Below are positions 1 to 10,959 of a stretch of 64,000 bases of DNA, piece by piece; positions within the stretch are counted from its first letter, which is position 1, and each line of letters begins with the position of its first letter. Made by a program: the position numbers and the translations under genes. Source of the stretch: Macrosoma leucophasiata (Eukaryota > Arthropoda > Insecta > Lepidoptera > Hedylidae); assembly GCA_036365455.1 (NCBI GenBank), contig JAWQUS010000027.1, positions 17,906,501 through 17,970,500 on the forward strand, read 5' to 3'. The notes beneath the pieces were generated by a model. The model searched no databases and was not told the origin of the DNA. It saw nothing but the letters and a program-made list of their open reading frames with translations.

Positions 1-375
1 TGTATGTATGGAGATAAAAGTAGCCTAAGTTACTCCATACTCCATATTACATCGGCTACCTACCCGTGGAAGTCCCGTCAAAGTCAGATACACTTCAATC
101 TACTTATTTGTATGTAGGTATGTATGTATGTATGGAGATAAAAGTAGCCTAAGTTACTCCTTGTCACATCAGCTATCTGCCAGTGAAAGTACCGTCAAAA
201 TCGGTCCAGCCGTTCCCAAGATTAGCCCCGCCAAACAGACAGACAGACAGACAAAAATTGTAAAAAATGTTGTTTTGGTATATGTACCGTATATACATAC
301 ATATGCATTTAGTAAAAAGCGGTTATTTTAATATTACAAACAGACACTCCAATTTTATTTATTTGTATAGATGTA
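1..375 (+). repeat. Interspersed repeat, AAAAGTAGCCTAAG family
   Basis: A block starting GGAGATAAAAGTAGCC occurs at 9 and again at 134; the second copy continues through a CAGACAGACAGACAGACA run to an end near ACTCCAATTTTATTTATTTG. An inverted copy lies at 41155-41397. It resembles a repeat common in moth and butterfly genomes; its transposon class was not determined. Confidence 0.6.
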
Positions 376-567
376 GGATCTGCAAAAATAGAGTTCTTTC
401 AGTAGAGCAGTTCAAAGGTTATTTGGACCATTAAAAAGTAATGATTTATTATTTTTAGTTTTAAGGTTGTTTTGAGAAAAGTAATATTTAGTATTTTAGT
501 CTTATAATGTCAAAACAAGCGTTAAACTGCTATACTGAAAGAACTTTTTTCTTTTTGTCGAGTATTG

Positions 568-780
568 GAAACAAGCATACAGTTTATAATGATGGTATAG
601 TAATACTGTAGCCCATAAACGTCTACAGAATGTCCAATATAGATATTATACGTTGCCACTCCTGAGGCCTGAGGTATTTTGCTTCTGTGCCGAAAAATAA
701 AGGGCCTGACCGGAGAACTAAAGCACAGTAGATAGATTGCAAAAGTGACTGAACACTAACATTTAACTCTACCACCAGTA
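568..780 (-). repeat. 285-bp A-tailed repeat (family A), degenerate copy
   Basis: Reads as the reverse complement of family A: ACAAGCATACAGTTTATAAT near the A-tail end, then GTTGCCACTCCTGAGGCCTG, and CTCTACCACCAGTA at the far end. Much diverged from the copies at 40662 and 63132. Confidence 0.6.
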
Positions 781-1849
781 GAGCAGCAGTTTTTTTTTGG
801 AGAACTGTCATTATTAGTAGAGTTATCAATATAATCAATTTTATTATTTCTGTAATAAATATGCATGCGCTTTTTTTCATAGCAGTGTTTTATGATTGGA
901 TGACTAGAATCCAGCTCCCTTAGGAATATGGGCGACTGAATTTGGTAATGCAGATCTTAGAGGTAGTCAATTTATTGATTGTGGGTACAATAGTATTCAT
1001 TCGTTAATTATTGTAGTTATTTCGCTTAATTATTTAATCGCATGTATAATTCTTACTTTAGATTTAACGCGATTTATTTCTTTTTGAAGTACCTTAACTT
1101 TGTCATTACTTTTTTTTATTTAATCCCAGCATTTAATATCTACTAAAAGAGCCTCTAGCTTAGCTGCGTCTGTGGTTAACAGACCGCTATTATTAGGTTT
1201 GACCGACTTGAGGTCTCGGATTTGAAAAAGTGACACGAATGACAAAGTTTGAAGCTGAATGATAATTAGGATTTTAGAAATAAAAAAAATGCAAATGACG
1301 TATATATTTTTTTTAAAGCTATATGCTATGCTAATAGCGTGAAATCATGTTTAATATATATATACAATATACCTATATCTATTGTTATCGAACCTATATT
1401 CTCCAAGCTGAGAAGACGTTGTAGAGCAAGCTGACGTTGCTTGGTAGAGTCAGGCCGCTTAGTGATAAAGCCATAGCAGATGCAAATATATTTTATGCTT
1501 CTGTTAGTGTTCTACATTAAAATTCATGACAAATATGTTTACTTTTATTAATAGTTAGAAAGTGTGTAAGTCTGCAACTTTAATTACTCCGAATAATACG
1601 CAGGTGCTTATTTGACTACTTAATTTAAACTGCATGTTTTTATTTTGAGTAATTTTGTGGTAATGACCAATACTGAATATTTATATGTTCTTGTAAGGAT
1701 TTGTTTTGATGCTGATACATTTTTATTTTGTTAAATAAATATGCTCACAGGCTTCATCCAACGTAATTATGAATGTAAACAAATATTTCGGTATTCCTAT
1801 GATATAATGTCACATAACATGTTTATTTTAAAAAACCAGTCAAAACAAC
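781..1849. other. No gene recognised; AT-rich single-copy-looking DNA
   Basis: No long open frame, tRNA or repeat shared with the rest of the window was seen. Several short T runs and an ATATATATAC stretch near 1353 are present. Confidence 0.5.
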
Positions 1850-2460
1850 GAGCCCGTTAAACGGGCCCAGCACGCCGTCGACGGAGATAAGGAGCTGTTA
1901 GAATTCGGAACGTGTTTTGGAGCTTAGCAGAGAGGCTTTCTAATACACATGCGGGCAGGGTTCATGATCTCACCAGACCGGTTGTCCTTTCATGCTGATT
2001 CCTGACCGTTCCAATGACAGCAGTGTACGCAATTGCATCGCCTTCAACTAAACTCCACCGAACGCCACCGTTTACTGAAAGTTTCACCGGTCATCTTACA
2101 CTAAACACATGGTCAAACAAATCACACTGTTCGAGCACCACGACCGGCACGACCCACCCGGGCCGCTGCCTTTCCACAACTAACCGAATGTCTATAGCTA
2201 TCTCGAGGCAGAAAAATAAATGGAATGGTGTGCGGTGTGTATACGACCTAAATAATCCGGGGGCGGCGTAACGTCGACCGTGTTCGTATTAAGACAGGGT
2301 CGATATTTCAGAGTTGGTGGCAGGTGTTTACAGCTGTTTATATTGTTGCCGGGCGCTATTGTAGACAAAGCCCGCTAGTGCAGCGCAAAGAAAGTGGGCG
2401 CATTTCCCCGTGGATGCTGCAAGCTGTGACTCTATCATGTAATGCGGTCAGTGTCGTAGC
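1850..2460. promoter_or_regulatory. CpG-richer single-copy block, candidate promoter/first exon region
   Basis: This stretch is clearly richer in G+C and CpG than its neighbours (for example CACGCCGTCGACGG near 1871 and CCGGGGGCGGCGTAACGTCG near 2258) and matches none of the window's repeats. On the minus strand it contains TTTCAGTAAACG, a possible initiator, followed by a short reading frame ending at a splice-donor-like CTGGTGAGA. That arrangement would fit a promoter with a first exon transcribed leftward out of the window. No protein family is recognisable, so this is inference from composition and signals only. Confidence 0.35.
1974..2038 (-). CDS. Candidate short first coding exon (unrecognised)
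   Basis: On the minus strand an ATG at 2038-2036 opens a frame of 21 codons plus two bases (begins MQLRTLLSLERSG) that meets CTG|GTGAGA, a good splice-donor match, at 1974/1973. An in-frame TAG lies a few codons upstream, so the ATG would be a true start. It sits in the CpG-richer block. No homology is recognised, and a frame this short can arise by chance. A later exon would have to lie left of 1974, probably outside the window. Confidence 0.2.
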
Positions 2461-2719
2461 GTTATTAAATAAACATAATAAGCACTTTTTTATATAACTG
2501 TACCGGCGCGTTAGAAAGACAAATGGTAAGATTCAAAGAACGCAGTACGACTTTACTCTGACTACAGACGAACTTCGAATCCTTATTTTGTCTTAAAGAT
2601 GTGTCAAGCTCTAATTTTACTTTTCTTCACTTGTTCTTTACGTAATAAAGATGTTATTTCCAAAATAGTTAAATAGGAGTTTTCACACGTCTGTGAAACA
2701 AAATAAGCATTTAAACTTC

Positions 2720-3007
2720 ACTGGTGGTAGAGCTCCAGTTACAGAGCTCGCGGGTGTAGGCACCACCGCATTACCTCTATTTGCCGCCAAGTGGTAGTGT
2801 TCAGCACTATCGTGTTCCGATTAGATGGTAATGTAGGTATCTATGCCCCCTTAATAACTATCACAGAGACATAACAACTTGCAATGCATCTGCATTTCGA
2901 CCTCTGCTTTATGTGTAGACGTCTATAGGTTGCAGTCATCACTTAACATCAATGTGAGCTGTATGCTAGTATTACCCTACCCTACTTACCTATATAAAAA
3001 AAAAAAT
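2720..3007 (+). repeat. 285-bp A-tailed repeat (family A), near full length
   Basis: Starts CTGGTGGTAGAGCTCC, runs through GTAGTGTTCAGCACTATCG, TCATCACTTAACATCAATG and ends in an A run at 2995-3007. Both ends are shared with the copies at 23521 and 40662, so the unit has defined boundaries. Confidence 0.8.
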
Positions 3008-5264
3008 AAAGTTACTCCAAGTTAAAGTAAAGTCGCAGTGTAGGTAGGTAGGTAGGTAGGTATTCTGTGAATCTCTGTCTTGACCTTCGACTGTTTGTAG
3101 ATCTCAGTCCTAGAACACGGCATTATGACACTCTAGCCCCGTTTAGTATAGAAAAACGTGATCTTAAGTTTGTCTACACAAACAAGCCTAATGTGTAATT
3201 AGGTTTAAATATTTAAAAAAATAGGTATTCTATATTTTGCTTGTGGGCGTTTGGCAAAACAGGTTTTTTTTTATATAAAGTCTACTTTAACTTGTTATTT
3301 GAAGAGCATGTAATAGATTAAAGGCAGCAAAAACTTCTAAAAGGAAAGGAAATTAGTTTTAATAACTCCAATAAGATTTCGAACATCGATATATTTTTTA
3401 TGTTTTAATTAGTAGGTAAAACTAATCTAATTAACATATTTTATGTTTTGTGTCTTTCCGTTTATACGTTTTATTTTAAAATTAATTCAATGAATTTAAG
3501 CAAATACAATCGACACTATAATGTATGTCTTCGTATTGTATATCTGTTTAGTCATTCGCTCATTCGACATTCTTTCCATATGCCCGAACCATCGGAGCAT
3601 GCCTTTTTTCATTTTTACACCGATACTATCATTCACACTGAGCCTCTTTCTTACATCTTCATTACGAACGCGATCGGTGAGCGATACACCGCAGATACCT
3701 GCATTATTATTGTTTTATTTATATTGTTATCCCAGTTTATAGCTCGCAAGTGTGTGTATTAATAAAAGGTTACAAATATTACAGACGAGATTTCTTTCGC
3801 TTCCATAATATTATCTCAATGACATAATGCGTAAACAAAAGCTATTTTAAAGATTTTTCATATCACGTATCATTATTAATCAGAGTTCAAGTCACTCCGA
3901 ACATAAAGGAATTGATGAGATCTGTGCGTAACACGTCTCATCGATTTTGTCGAGACATGTTTACGTCGACAACTCGAGTTGACGTCCATAGGAAGTCAAA
4001 CGTGCTCTCAGCTACTTTATAAGACCCTTGTGACAGAGTAGCCTGCCCAACTTTGACGACAACCCGCTGTTATATCACAAGCAATAAAGTTCAATTTTGT
4101 TTGTGAACTGCTAAAGGTCGTTGAAAAGAAAAGAGCTTTTGCTTATGCCCTCTTATCTTCAGATTCGACGTGGGCCTTAGAGACAATTTTAGCTCTTAGG
4201 AATTCACGTGGCTATTCAATTCCAGTTTAATCCGTGGTTGACATTGTTTGGGTATAGATTGAACCTTGAGATGCTGAAAATCGGAGATTCGAGGATTCAA
4301 TTATGTTCGCTCTTTAGCTAGAGGATTATATCTTGGTAACATTGATTGTGAAGCAATGTAATTACTCGTAAATATTGATTTATGTAACAAATAACTTCCG
4401 TTGCTTATCATTATGTATTGATGATGTGATAAATGTTTTTTGTTGTGTCAAATAACAGTAATTTGACGGTGAAAACCAATTACTTAGAACCTCAAATTGA
4501 CTTTATCGTCGAATAATTTGAATGTTTAATGAACTTGAATGTAATTATTGTAGTGCTCTTTAAGAATTAATATCTCTAAGTATCAAATAAAATGTGTTAG
4601 AGAGAACAGAAATATATTTTTAAATTTAGCTTTGTGAAACCTACCCTGGCGCCCTGGGTGCAATAATCGGGTCGGGGAGGTAGATGCTACTGGATTTTTT
4701 CTATTATTGACGATTTCCTAGTGCCACTGTCGGTGTTTGGAAATATGCTTGGAGATGTAAATAGATTCACCACCTAATACTACATAAAAAAAAAAATATT
4801 TGCTTCAATGCATGCATTTACAGGGATAATCGATTTAGTAGCGAGGGGTAGGTATAGGTCTACCTTGGGGACTACGAGCAAGGAATGCAGACGTGAAGTT
4901 GCCTTGCATGATGAAGTAATCATCATTTCTTCAATGTGAACTTCATGCTGATTTGGCTTTTTCATCAAGTTTCATCACATGAACAAAACATCTAAAATAC
5001 TTTGTCTGTGTTCATAGTCTAACGAGCGGTAGAGGTTGTTATCACAATGAATTATAGAGGTAAATGCTCTTTGAACGCCGAATTCGATTTATTGGCCGAC
5101 CATTGGCCTGTTTATTGTAGTATTAACATGTCAAACTGCTTAAATGATTGCTTTTTCTGTGAATTTTTATGAGAATTATTTTATGGTATCAGAAATATCT
5201 AGGTTGTATCTTTCATGTTAAACTTTAATTTTAAACCGCTCGTAGACGACTGAAAACCAATAAC
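3008..5264. other. No gene recognised; (TAGG)n at 3040-3062
   Basis: AT-rich, mostly single-copy-looking sequence. It contains a short TAGG microsatellite at 3040-3062 and an A-rich tract at 4788-4799 that may be the tail of a decayed repeat. Open frames here show no recognisable domain. Confidence 0.5.
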
Positions 5265-5400
5265 TAACCCCCATAACTTTTTAGTGTATTTAAGCAGAAC
5301 TGTTGTCAATCACTCTTTTGTTTTTTTTAACTTACTCAATTGACAATACAACAGATAAAGATTAAGCGCCTATTAGGTATATCGTATCTAATGTACATAC
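5265..5400. mobile_element. Decayed MITE of the CCCCCTTATTCATAAAC family
   Basis: Matches the copy at 6241-6388 in order: ACCCCC start, a CAATCACTCTTTTGTTTTT middle, TTGACAATACAACAGATAAA, and GTATCTAATGTACATAC at the end. The terminal repeats are eroded. Confidence 0.45.
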
Positions 5401-5491
5401 CTACATTTATTTAATTATTTAACTTTATATTAAGAAATGGTAAAATAGAGTACAGCTCACATTATTAAACCAGAGATTTCAATACCTCACC

Positions 5492-5630
5492 CCAGGGGTG
5501 GCAACGTAAATGCGTTCTCTCTTGCGGTGCGGGTCTATTTAATACCTCTGTGCCGAAAATTACAGGGTTCATACATTACGACTTGACCGGAACACGATAT
5601 AGATGAACACTACAATTTAGCTGCAGATAG
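5492..5630 (-). repeat. Family A repeat, internal fragment
   Basis: Reverse-complement family A sequence: GGGGTGGCAACG, CTCTGTGCCGAAAATTACAG, TTGACCGGAACACGATA, ACACTACAATTTAGC. Both ends are missing, and it lies directly before another copy at 5650. Confidence 0.6.
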
Positions 5631-5649
5631 GTATCATTTTGTAGATAAT

Positions 5650-5905
5650 AAAAGTGACATACAAGCATGCAGTTTACATTGATGTTAAGTGATTACTGCA
5701 GCCTATAGACACTTGACCAGAGGTCAAAATGCAGATGCGTTGCCACTCCTGAGGCCTAAGGTGTTATGCCTCTATGCCGGAAATTACAAGTGCACCTACA
5801 CCTACACCTGACCGGAACACGATAGTGCTGAACACTACCATTTAGCGGCAAGTATATTAGGTAATGCGGTGGTGCATACGCCACGGTGGAGCTCTATCAC
5901 CAGTA
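5650..5905 (-). repeat. Family A repeat, nearly complete
   Basis: Reverse-complement copy from ACAAGCATGCAGTTTACATT to AGCTCTATCACCAGTAAAAA. Part of the inner stem region near its 5' end is deleted compared with the copy at 40662. Confidence 0.8.
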
Positions 5906-5930
5906 AAAAATAATGCATGTGAGTTTGTGG

Positions 5931-5976
5931 TCCCTACGCCTACGAGCTCCGTTACTGGACATCTACTGCCAGTGAA
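5931..5976 (-). repeat. Family A repeat, 5'-end fragment
   Basis: Contains CCTACGCCTACGAGCTCCGT followed by a CTACTGCCAGTGAAA end, matching the GGTGGTAG end of family A in reverse complement. Confidence 0.5.
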
Positions 5977-6240
5977 AACCCTGTGTTCATACTTAAATAA
6001 AGGGGTAAGTAAATAAGTGGGGTATACACGCAAGGCATTCATACTATTTTGTGGATTTTTTCACATTGTAGATACAGTTTTATGCAAATAGTAAAATACG
6101 AGCGTCTCTACAATCACTTTCATAGAAAAGTTTAGAGACGATTATTTGAAAATTATTTAATGTTGTTGATATAGGTACCAACTTAGTTACTTTTTCAATC
6201 GCATTTTTCTTAATGTTTTATGTTATTAAATTATAATATA

Positions 6241-6388
6241 ACCCCCTTATTCATAAACATATTTAAGCTAAGGCGTTGCTAATCTCTCCTTTGTCTTTTT
6301 CTATCCTGCACATTTGACAATGCAACTGACAAAGACAAAGCATTCTATAGCTAAAACGTATCTAATGTAAGTTTGTGAATAAGGGGTG
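6241..6388. mobile_element. MITE with ~18-bp terminal inverted repeats
   Basis: Left end CCCCCTTATTCATAAAC and right end GTTTGTGAATAAGGGGTG are inverted copies with few mismatches. The interior holds TTTGTCTTTTTCTATCCTGC and CTGACAAAGACAAAGCATTC, shared with the copy at 9417-9555. There is no coding capacity, so it would be non-autonomous. Confidence 0.75.
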
Positions 6389-6480
6389 AGTATCTATACC
6401 TACTAATGAAGGCATCAAAAAATCAAGTTCGACACAAATGTTTTATAAAATAAACTAACGTATCTTTTGGGTACTTTTTA

Positions 6481-6575
6481 ACCGAGTTCAAAAAAACGAG
6501 AAGGTTCTCAATTCGGCCGGTATATATATATATATATTTTTTAAGTATGTACGCCAATTTCGCCGTGATTTCTGG
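6481..6575 (+). repeat. Interspersed repeat with GAGAAGGTTCTCAATTCGGC motif
   Basis: ACCGAGTTC, an ACGAGAAGGTTCTCAATTC stretch, then GGCCGG and a TA run. An inverted copy lies at 28220-28302. Similar sequence is widespread in Lepidoptera. Confidence 0.6.
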
Positions 6576-6704
6576 ATGTGATAATTTTGTATCGACACAC
6601 CTAAACAATTTAAATTAGGTATCTAATTGTCACGAAGCTAAAAATTTAACAAATGTGAATATTAATCTAATTGGCAATGCAGCAATAAACTAAAAAGTAT
6701 TAAA

Positions 6705-7165
6705 TAAATATAACTACGTTAAGAAAAACCGACTTCAAAACTGAAAAGTAAAAAATAATACAGGTTTAATATTAATTATATTCTACCTATTATTTATATG
6801 TGTTATTTACTAATAGGATTGAAGTCGGTGCCAAGCCAAAATCACTAAAGTAGGCATTTCATTGTATTAAAACGACACTTCATGCCTGTAATCCCCGAAG
6901 GGGTAGGCAGAGGTAAATGCATGCATTCAAGCATACATGCAAACACCCACGATTCGCCGGTTACGTTTTGTTCATTGTATTAATTTGCTCGTATTCATAT
7001 TTAAGTGCTCAAAATATAATTATTTGTTTAAGGCTTGGCAGCGACTTCAATCCTATTAGTAAATAACACATATAAATAAAAGGTAGTATATAATTAATAT
7101 TAAATCTGTATTATTTTTACTTTTCAGTTTTGAAGTCGGTTTTTCTTAATGTAGTTATATTTATA
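6705..7165. mobile_element. Foldback (palindromic) element with ~130-bp arms and SINE insert
   Basis: The left arm 6705-6837 (TAAATATAACTACG, AAGAAAAACCGACTTCAAAA, ending TGCCAAGCC) is the inverted counterpart of the right arm 7032-7165 (GGCTTGGCAGCGACTTCAAT through TTTGAAGTCGGTTTTTCTTA). Differences between the arms are few. The 194-bp centre contains the 3' end of a tRNA-derived SINE. The structure is non-coding and typical of a foldback MITE. Confidence 0.75.
6878..6975 (-). mobile_element. tRNA-derived SINE (family P), 3'-end fragment
   Basis: CTGTAATCCCCGAAGGGGTA, then GGCAGAGGTAAATGCATGCA and CCGGTTACGTTTTG match the 3' end of the SINE copies at 9008 and 56537. It sits in the centre of a foldback element. 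Confidence 0.7.
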
Positions 7166-7520
7166 GGTATTATGAATTATATAAATGGTCAAACCCAACA
7201 GAAGTTACGGTTAAAATGGAAAGTTGTTTGACAAGCAACAACCGGTTGGATTTGTCTGGTTTGCACTATACTAGTCTAGTCTACGCCTTTTCACTATGGG
7301 ATTAAATGCAAGTATTTTTGTACATCTCCATAACTAGTTCCTAGTTCTAATACTCTGTATGTACGTGATATTTATAAATAGAGTATGTTTTGGACTGCAA
7401 ATCTTTGGTGAATATAGGCCTAGATTTTTTTTTAATCTGTATCTTTCTAGGTACCTATCTAATAATTTATGTTTACTGTATATTACTTGATTTCAATCCG
7501 TTGCTTCAACAATTAGTGCT

Positions 7521-7765
7521 TTTTTATGTAATGGAAGTGACAAACAAGCATGCAGTTCACATTGATGTTAAGCGATGACTGCAGCCTATAGACATTTACA
7601 CGCAGACCAAGGTCAAAATGCAGATGCGTTACCACTCATGAGGCCTAAGGTGTTATGCCTATGTGCCGGAAATTACATTGCCACAGGTTCATTACCACCT
7701 GACCGGAACACGATAGTGCTAAACACTACCCACAGACCAATCAGCCTTCCTTCTTACCGTTTAGC
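7521..7765 (-). repeat. Family A repeat, 5' end lost
   Basis: Begins TTTTTATGTAATGGAAGTG, then ATGCAGTTCACATTGATGTT; it continues to CCGTTTAGCGGCAAAATTA and lacks the GGTGGTAG end. Confidence 0.75.
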
Positions 7766-8457
7766 GGCAAAATTATGCTTACCTACTATAATTGTAGGTA
7801 GGTATCAGGCCACAGAATAGATAATCTATTCCGTGTATCAGACCACTACTACCTTTTTTCTTAGGATCTTACCATTCCGTTGTTCCACATGTGTGTGTTG
7901 TATAACAATGTGAGCGATGAATCGATGGATCTTACATTGTAGTAATCGGTGCTCGAGTGTAAGTCAACGCGGACACGTGCGGAAACATTATATCTAAGCA
8001 TGCCCCTTTATCGTTCTCTGCATTTTGATTAAGGATGGCGAATTTGTAAAGCTACACTCATATCACATTTGATTAATGTAATTTTTTGATATCAAAACTT
8101 TTATTACAGTTTTATTTCGAGGCTTATCAGGGATCACCTTATTGGTTGTAAGGTTCTTCCTTCTCTTTGAAGATACTTTCTACTCCGTTAGGAGGAACGG
8201 GATAGTCACAGCGGTGTACGTGTGTAGCACATGGACTATTATCTATGCCCCATTATAATTTTGTGTGTCCAGTGCTAACCGCTGCATTGTAGGTAATTGC
8301 GGATGGTGAAGGTACATTCAACTACATTTGTACAGTGTATTTTTGTTAAATATTTAAATATTTTATCGAGGCTTTAGTAAGATTCTTCATTCTTCCCTTT
8401 TTTTCGAAGAAACTTTTCACCCTAATCCACTATACATAATATAACAACTAGCAGCTC
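7766..8457. other. No gene recognised
   Basis: Single-copy-looking DNA with somewhat more G+C near 7920-8010. No frame with a recognisable domain. Confidence 0.5.
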
Positions 8458-8600
8458 GTCCCGGCTTCGCACGAATGCAATGAATGTAATATAGCATATG
8501 TGACCACTCAGCGAGAGTTTTTTGAAATCGGTCCATTAGTTTTTGTGTGAAAACGTAACAAACATACAAAAACACACATGTGCCTATAATAATAGTCAAA
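8458..8600 (-). mobile_element. Helitron-like 3' end (CTAG|T)
   Basis: On the minus strand the sequence ends GCGAAGCCGGGACGAGCTG then CTAG, followed by T. A GC-rich inverted segment just before a terminal CTRR with T following is the hallmark of Helitron 3' ends. At least eight other ends of this form occur in the window. No Rep/helicase is encoded. Confidence 0.5.
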
Positions 8601-9007
8601 GACTAGGCTGCAGTGAATTTGTCATTTACACACAAATCACAAGTCAAAATGACGTTCGTAGCCAGCTGAGGCTTTAGGTTTTATAAATGAGCACTTTGCA
8701 ATGATAAAAAAGCTGTATTTAATTTTGTTTATTTTTGAACAGGCTGATCGTTCTTTGTGTAAACCTCACTGCTGAATAGAAGAATATAATAATGATTATA
8801 ATGATGTCTCCTTCGCAAATTTCGGCTAAAGCACTTTGGCTATAGAAATACAGTTTATTGAGTTTATTATCCATTGACTTTTGTGGTTCTTAATACGCAC
8901 TTCTACGGGGGACTAGTCAGTAGCAAAGTCATGTGTAGTGTATTAAAATGCGGTTATTTAGTACAATACAAGAATAGTACTAAAAAAATAAATAAGGGAT
9001 AAAAAAA

Positions 9008-9274
9008 CGTAACTTCACGCTTGTAATCCCCAAAGGGGTAGGCAGAGGTAAATGCATGCATTCAAGCATACATACAAATACCCACGACTCGCCGGTTACG
9101 TTTTGGCCCATGTAACAGGTGGCGACCCTGTTGCCATCTTCGGGCACATTACCAAAATAAAACCAGAGATATAGGATTTTAAACCGTTGTCTCTGATAGC
9201 CCCCGACCCGGGAATCGAACCCAGGACCTCCAGCGCAATAGTAGTGGCCTGCTTCCACTACGCTACTGAGGCAG
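9008..9274 (-). mobile_element. tRNA-derived SINE (family P), near full length
   Basis: On the minus strand: CTGCCTCAGTAGCGTAGTGG (A-box-like), GGTTCGATTCCCGGGTCGGG (B-box), a body with TTTGGTAATGTGCCC-like sequence, and a 3' end CTGCCTACCCCTTTGGGGA. The tRNA-like head and common body define the family seen also at 29597, 42759, 56537 and 58561. Confidence 0.8.
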
Positions 9275-9416
9275 TTATTATATATTATGTCAGTTTTCAG
9301 TTAGTTTAAATATGGGTTATTTTATCTATTTGGGTCGTGAAGTACCTATCAGCATGCGCGTCATAACAGGTCATAGCGATAACCGTGTCACAGTATGTAT
9401 GAATGGCTATAATTCC

Positions 9417-9555
9417 TTGTAAGCATATTTTAGCTTAAGTGTTGCTAATCTTTCCTTTGTCTTTTTCTATCCTGCACATTTGACAAACAACAATGCAACT
9501 GACAAAGACAAAGCATTCTATAGCTAAAACGTATCTAATGTACGTTTATGAATAT
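9417..9555. mobile_element. MITE of the CCCCCTTATTCATAAAC family, worn ends
   Basis: Interior TTTGTCTTTTTCTATCCTGC and CTGACAAAGACAAAGCATTC are identical to the copy at 6241. The terminal repeats are partly lost, leaving ACGTTTATGAATATGG at the right. Confidence 0.65.
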
Positions 9556-9585
9556 GGAGGTTATAGGTTGGGTTATGGAGGGTAT

Positions 9586-9959
9586 GGGGCCGTTCAAGTA
9601 TTACGTAAGCAGATTTATTACAATTCTTTACCCCCCCATCCTCCTTGTCAGCAAAAGTAAGCAAAGCTCTTACCCCCTTCCCCCATGCTTACGTAAACAT
9701 CTTTCAATTAATGTATTGTTTTTTTTAATATTATAATTATAATGTTATAATTCGTATGCATTATTTATGGGAATGAATAAGCGTTTCGTTTTCAAGCAAA
9801 GACAAAGTGAGGCTTACCATTCGTGTAAAAAAGTAAATAACTACCGATGACGTAATCATCATCATCTAGACTCCCCTACCCCCCATGTCATCTAAAATAA
9901 GCAGACCAAAGACCCCCCCTGCCCCCCCCATAGTGCTCACGTAATACTTGAACGGCCCC
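9586..9959. mobile_element. 374-bp MITE with GGGGCCGTTCAAGTATTACG ends
   Basis: GGGGCCGTTCAAGTATTACG at 9586-9605 has an exact inverted copy at the right end, with a match of about 22 bp. TAT flanks both sides (9583-9585 and 9960-9962), a likely 3-bp target duplication. The interior is C-rich and non-coding. Confidence 0.8.
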
Positions 9960-10004
9960 TATAGGTAAGTTTATTTGTTACACTTTCACGCGAAAACTAC
10001 TTGA

Positions 10005-10102
10005 AACTTTGTACCTACACATATTCATGGAGGTATTTTGAGTAACATTGGATAATTTTTACAAAAAAAAATACACGCGGACGAAGACGCGGGAAAAGCT
10101 AG
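10005..10102 (+). mobile_element. Helitron-like 3' end (CTAG|T), weak
   Basis: ACGCGGACGAAGACGCGGG precedes AAAAGCTAG with T next (10103). It is the same form as the end at 41475-41478. The 5' boundary is uncertain. Confidence 0.4.
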
Positions 10103-10204
10103 TTAGTTATAATAAGTTCTTCTCATATTTTACTGTTGGCTGGTAAGGCATTGGGACGTGACGATCGCCTACCAGTGGAGGATAATTCCTATAGTGCAGT
10201 TAAA

Positions 10205-10440
10205 CGAAGAATGGCGGTCAAACCATTCTAATAGGGCGATAGTAAATATAATTACTCGGGATGGGCAGCGGCATTCCGCGATTATAATTATACTGCCGCC
10301 ACTACGATCGCTAATCCACCTGCCAAGCGTGACGATCATGGGATATTCTCCCCTAATGATGCTCAACACTGTTGTGGGTATCTTTGGGGAAGACTTTTGT
10401 CCAGCAGGACGTCTTTCGGGCTGATGTGATGATGATGACA
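10205..10440 (+). mobile_element. Non-LTR retroelement 3' end (family B), GATGATGATGA tail
   Basis: ATGGCGGTCAAACCATTCTA, CGATCGCTAATCCACCTGCC, ATCTTTGGGGAAGACTTTTG, then CCAGCAGGACGTCTTTCGGG and a tail of GATGATGATGA. The short simple-repeat tail is typical of RTE-like elements. Other copies: 29925, 34986, 45938, 49879 and 51137. Confidence 0.65.
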
Positions 10441-10626
10441 TCATTTTCTTGTCTATACAATTATTTACTATACATACCCAATAAGATATGTATTGAGTGG
10501 CGGATCCAGAGTGTTTACTGGGAAGAGGGGGAGCTTCACCTAGAATTTTAGTTTCTGGGTAGAGCTTAACCCAGTTGAGAGCAGCCTTTCAATGAAACAT
10601 AAAGATTTGATAGGGTCGACGGACTC

Positions 10627-10763
10627 AGTGTGAGATAAACAGACCGCACTACGACTACTTCCAACAAAGTACGCTTTGAACTGTCAACACTCATAATTTA
10701 CTGATAGTTCTAAGCATACTTTGCTCAAAGTAAAGTCGTAGTGCGGTCTGTGAATCTCACACT
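10627..10763. mobile_element. 137-bp MITE with ~35-bp inverted ends
   Basis: AGTGTGAGATAAACAGACCG at the left and CGGTCTGTGAATCTCACACT at the right are near-perfect inverted copies, and the match continues inward through CACTACGACT. The middle of about 65 bp is unmatched. It is non-coding. Confidence 0.7.
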
Positions 10764-10959
10764 TAGTTTTATTGGTAATGTAGACGAAGAGAAACAAAGA
10801 TCGAATAATCAAACGAAAAAAGTTGGGTGATTACCCGTGGATCACCCAAAAGTTTGACTTTATGTCAAACTGATTACTATTTTATTATTCCAAATTATTC
10901 AACTCGCATGGGTTACTGCGAATATGTTGACAAAAATTTTCTAAAACCAACGTTACTAA

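Noticed and set aside
239..256. CAGA microsatellite as an independent locus
   Set aside because: It is an internal part of the interspersed repeat and recurs in the inverted copy at 41283.
2014..2271. 85-codon plus-strand frame in the CpG-richer block
   Set aside because: No domain and no splice context; the minus strand offers better exon signals, and G+C-rich sequence opens frames by chance.
3448..3762. 104-codon open frame on the plus strand
   Set aside because: AT-rich, low-complexity composition, no domain, no splice or promoter context; a second frame overlaps it equally well.
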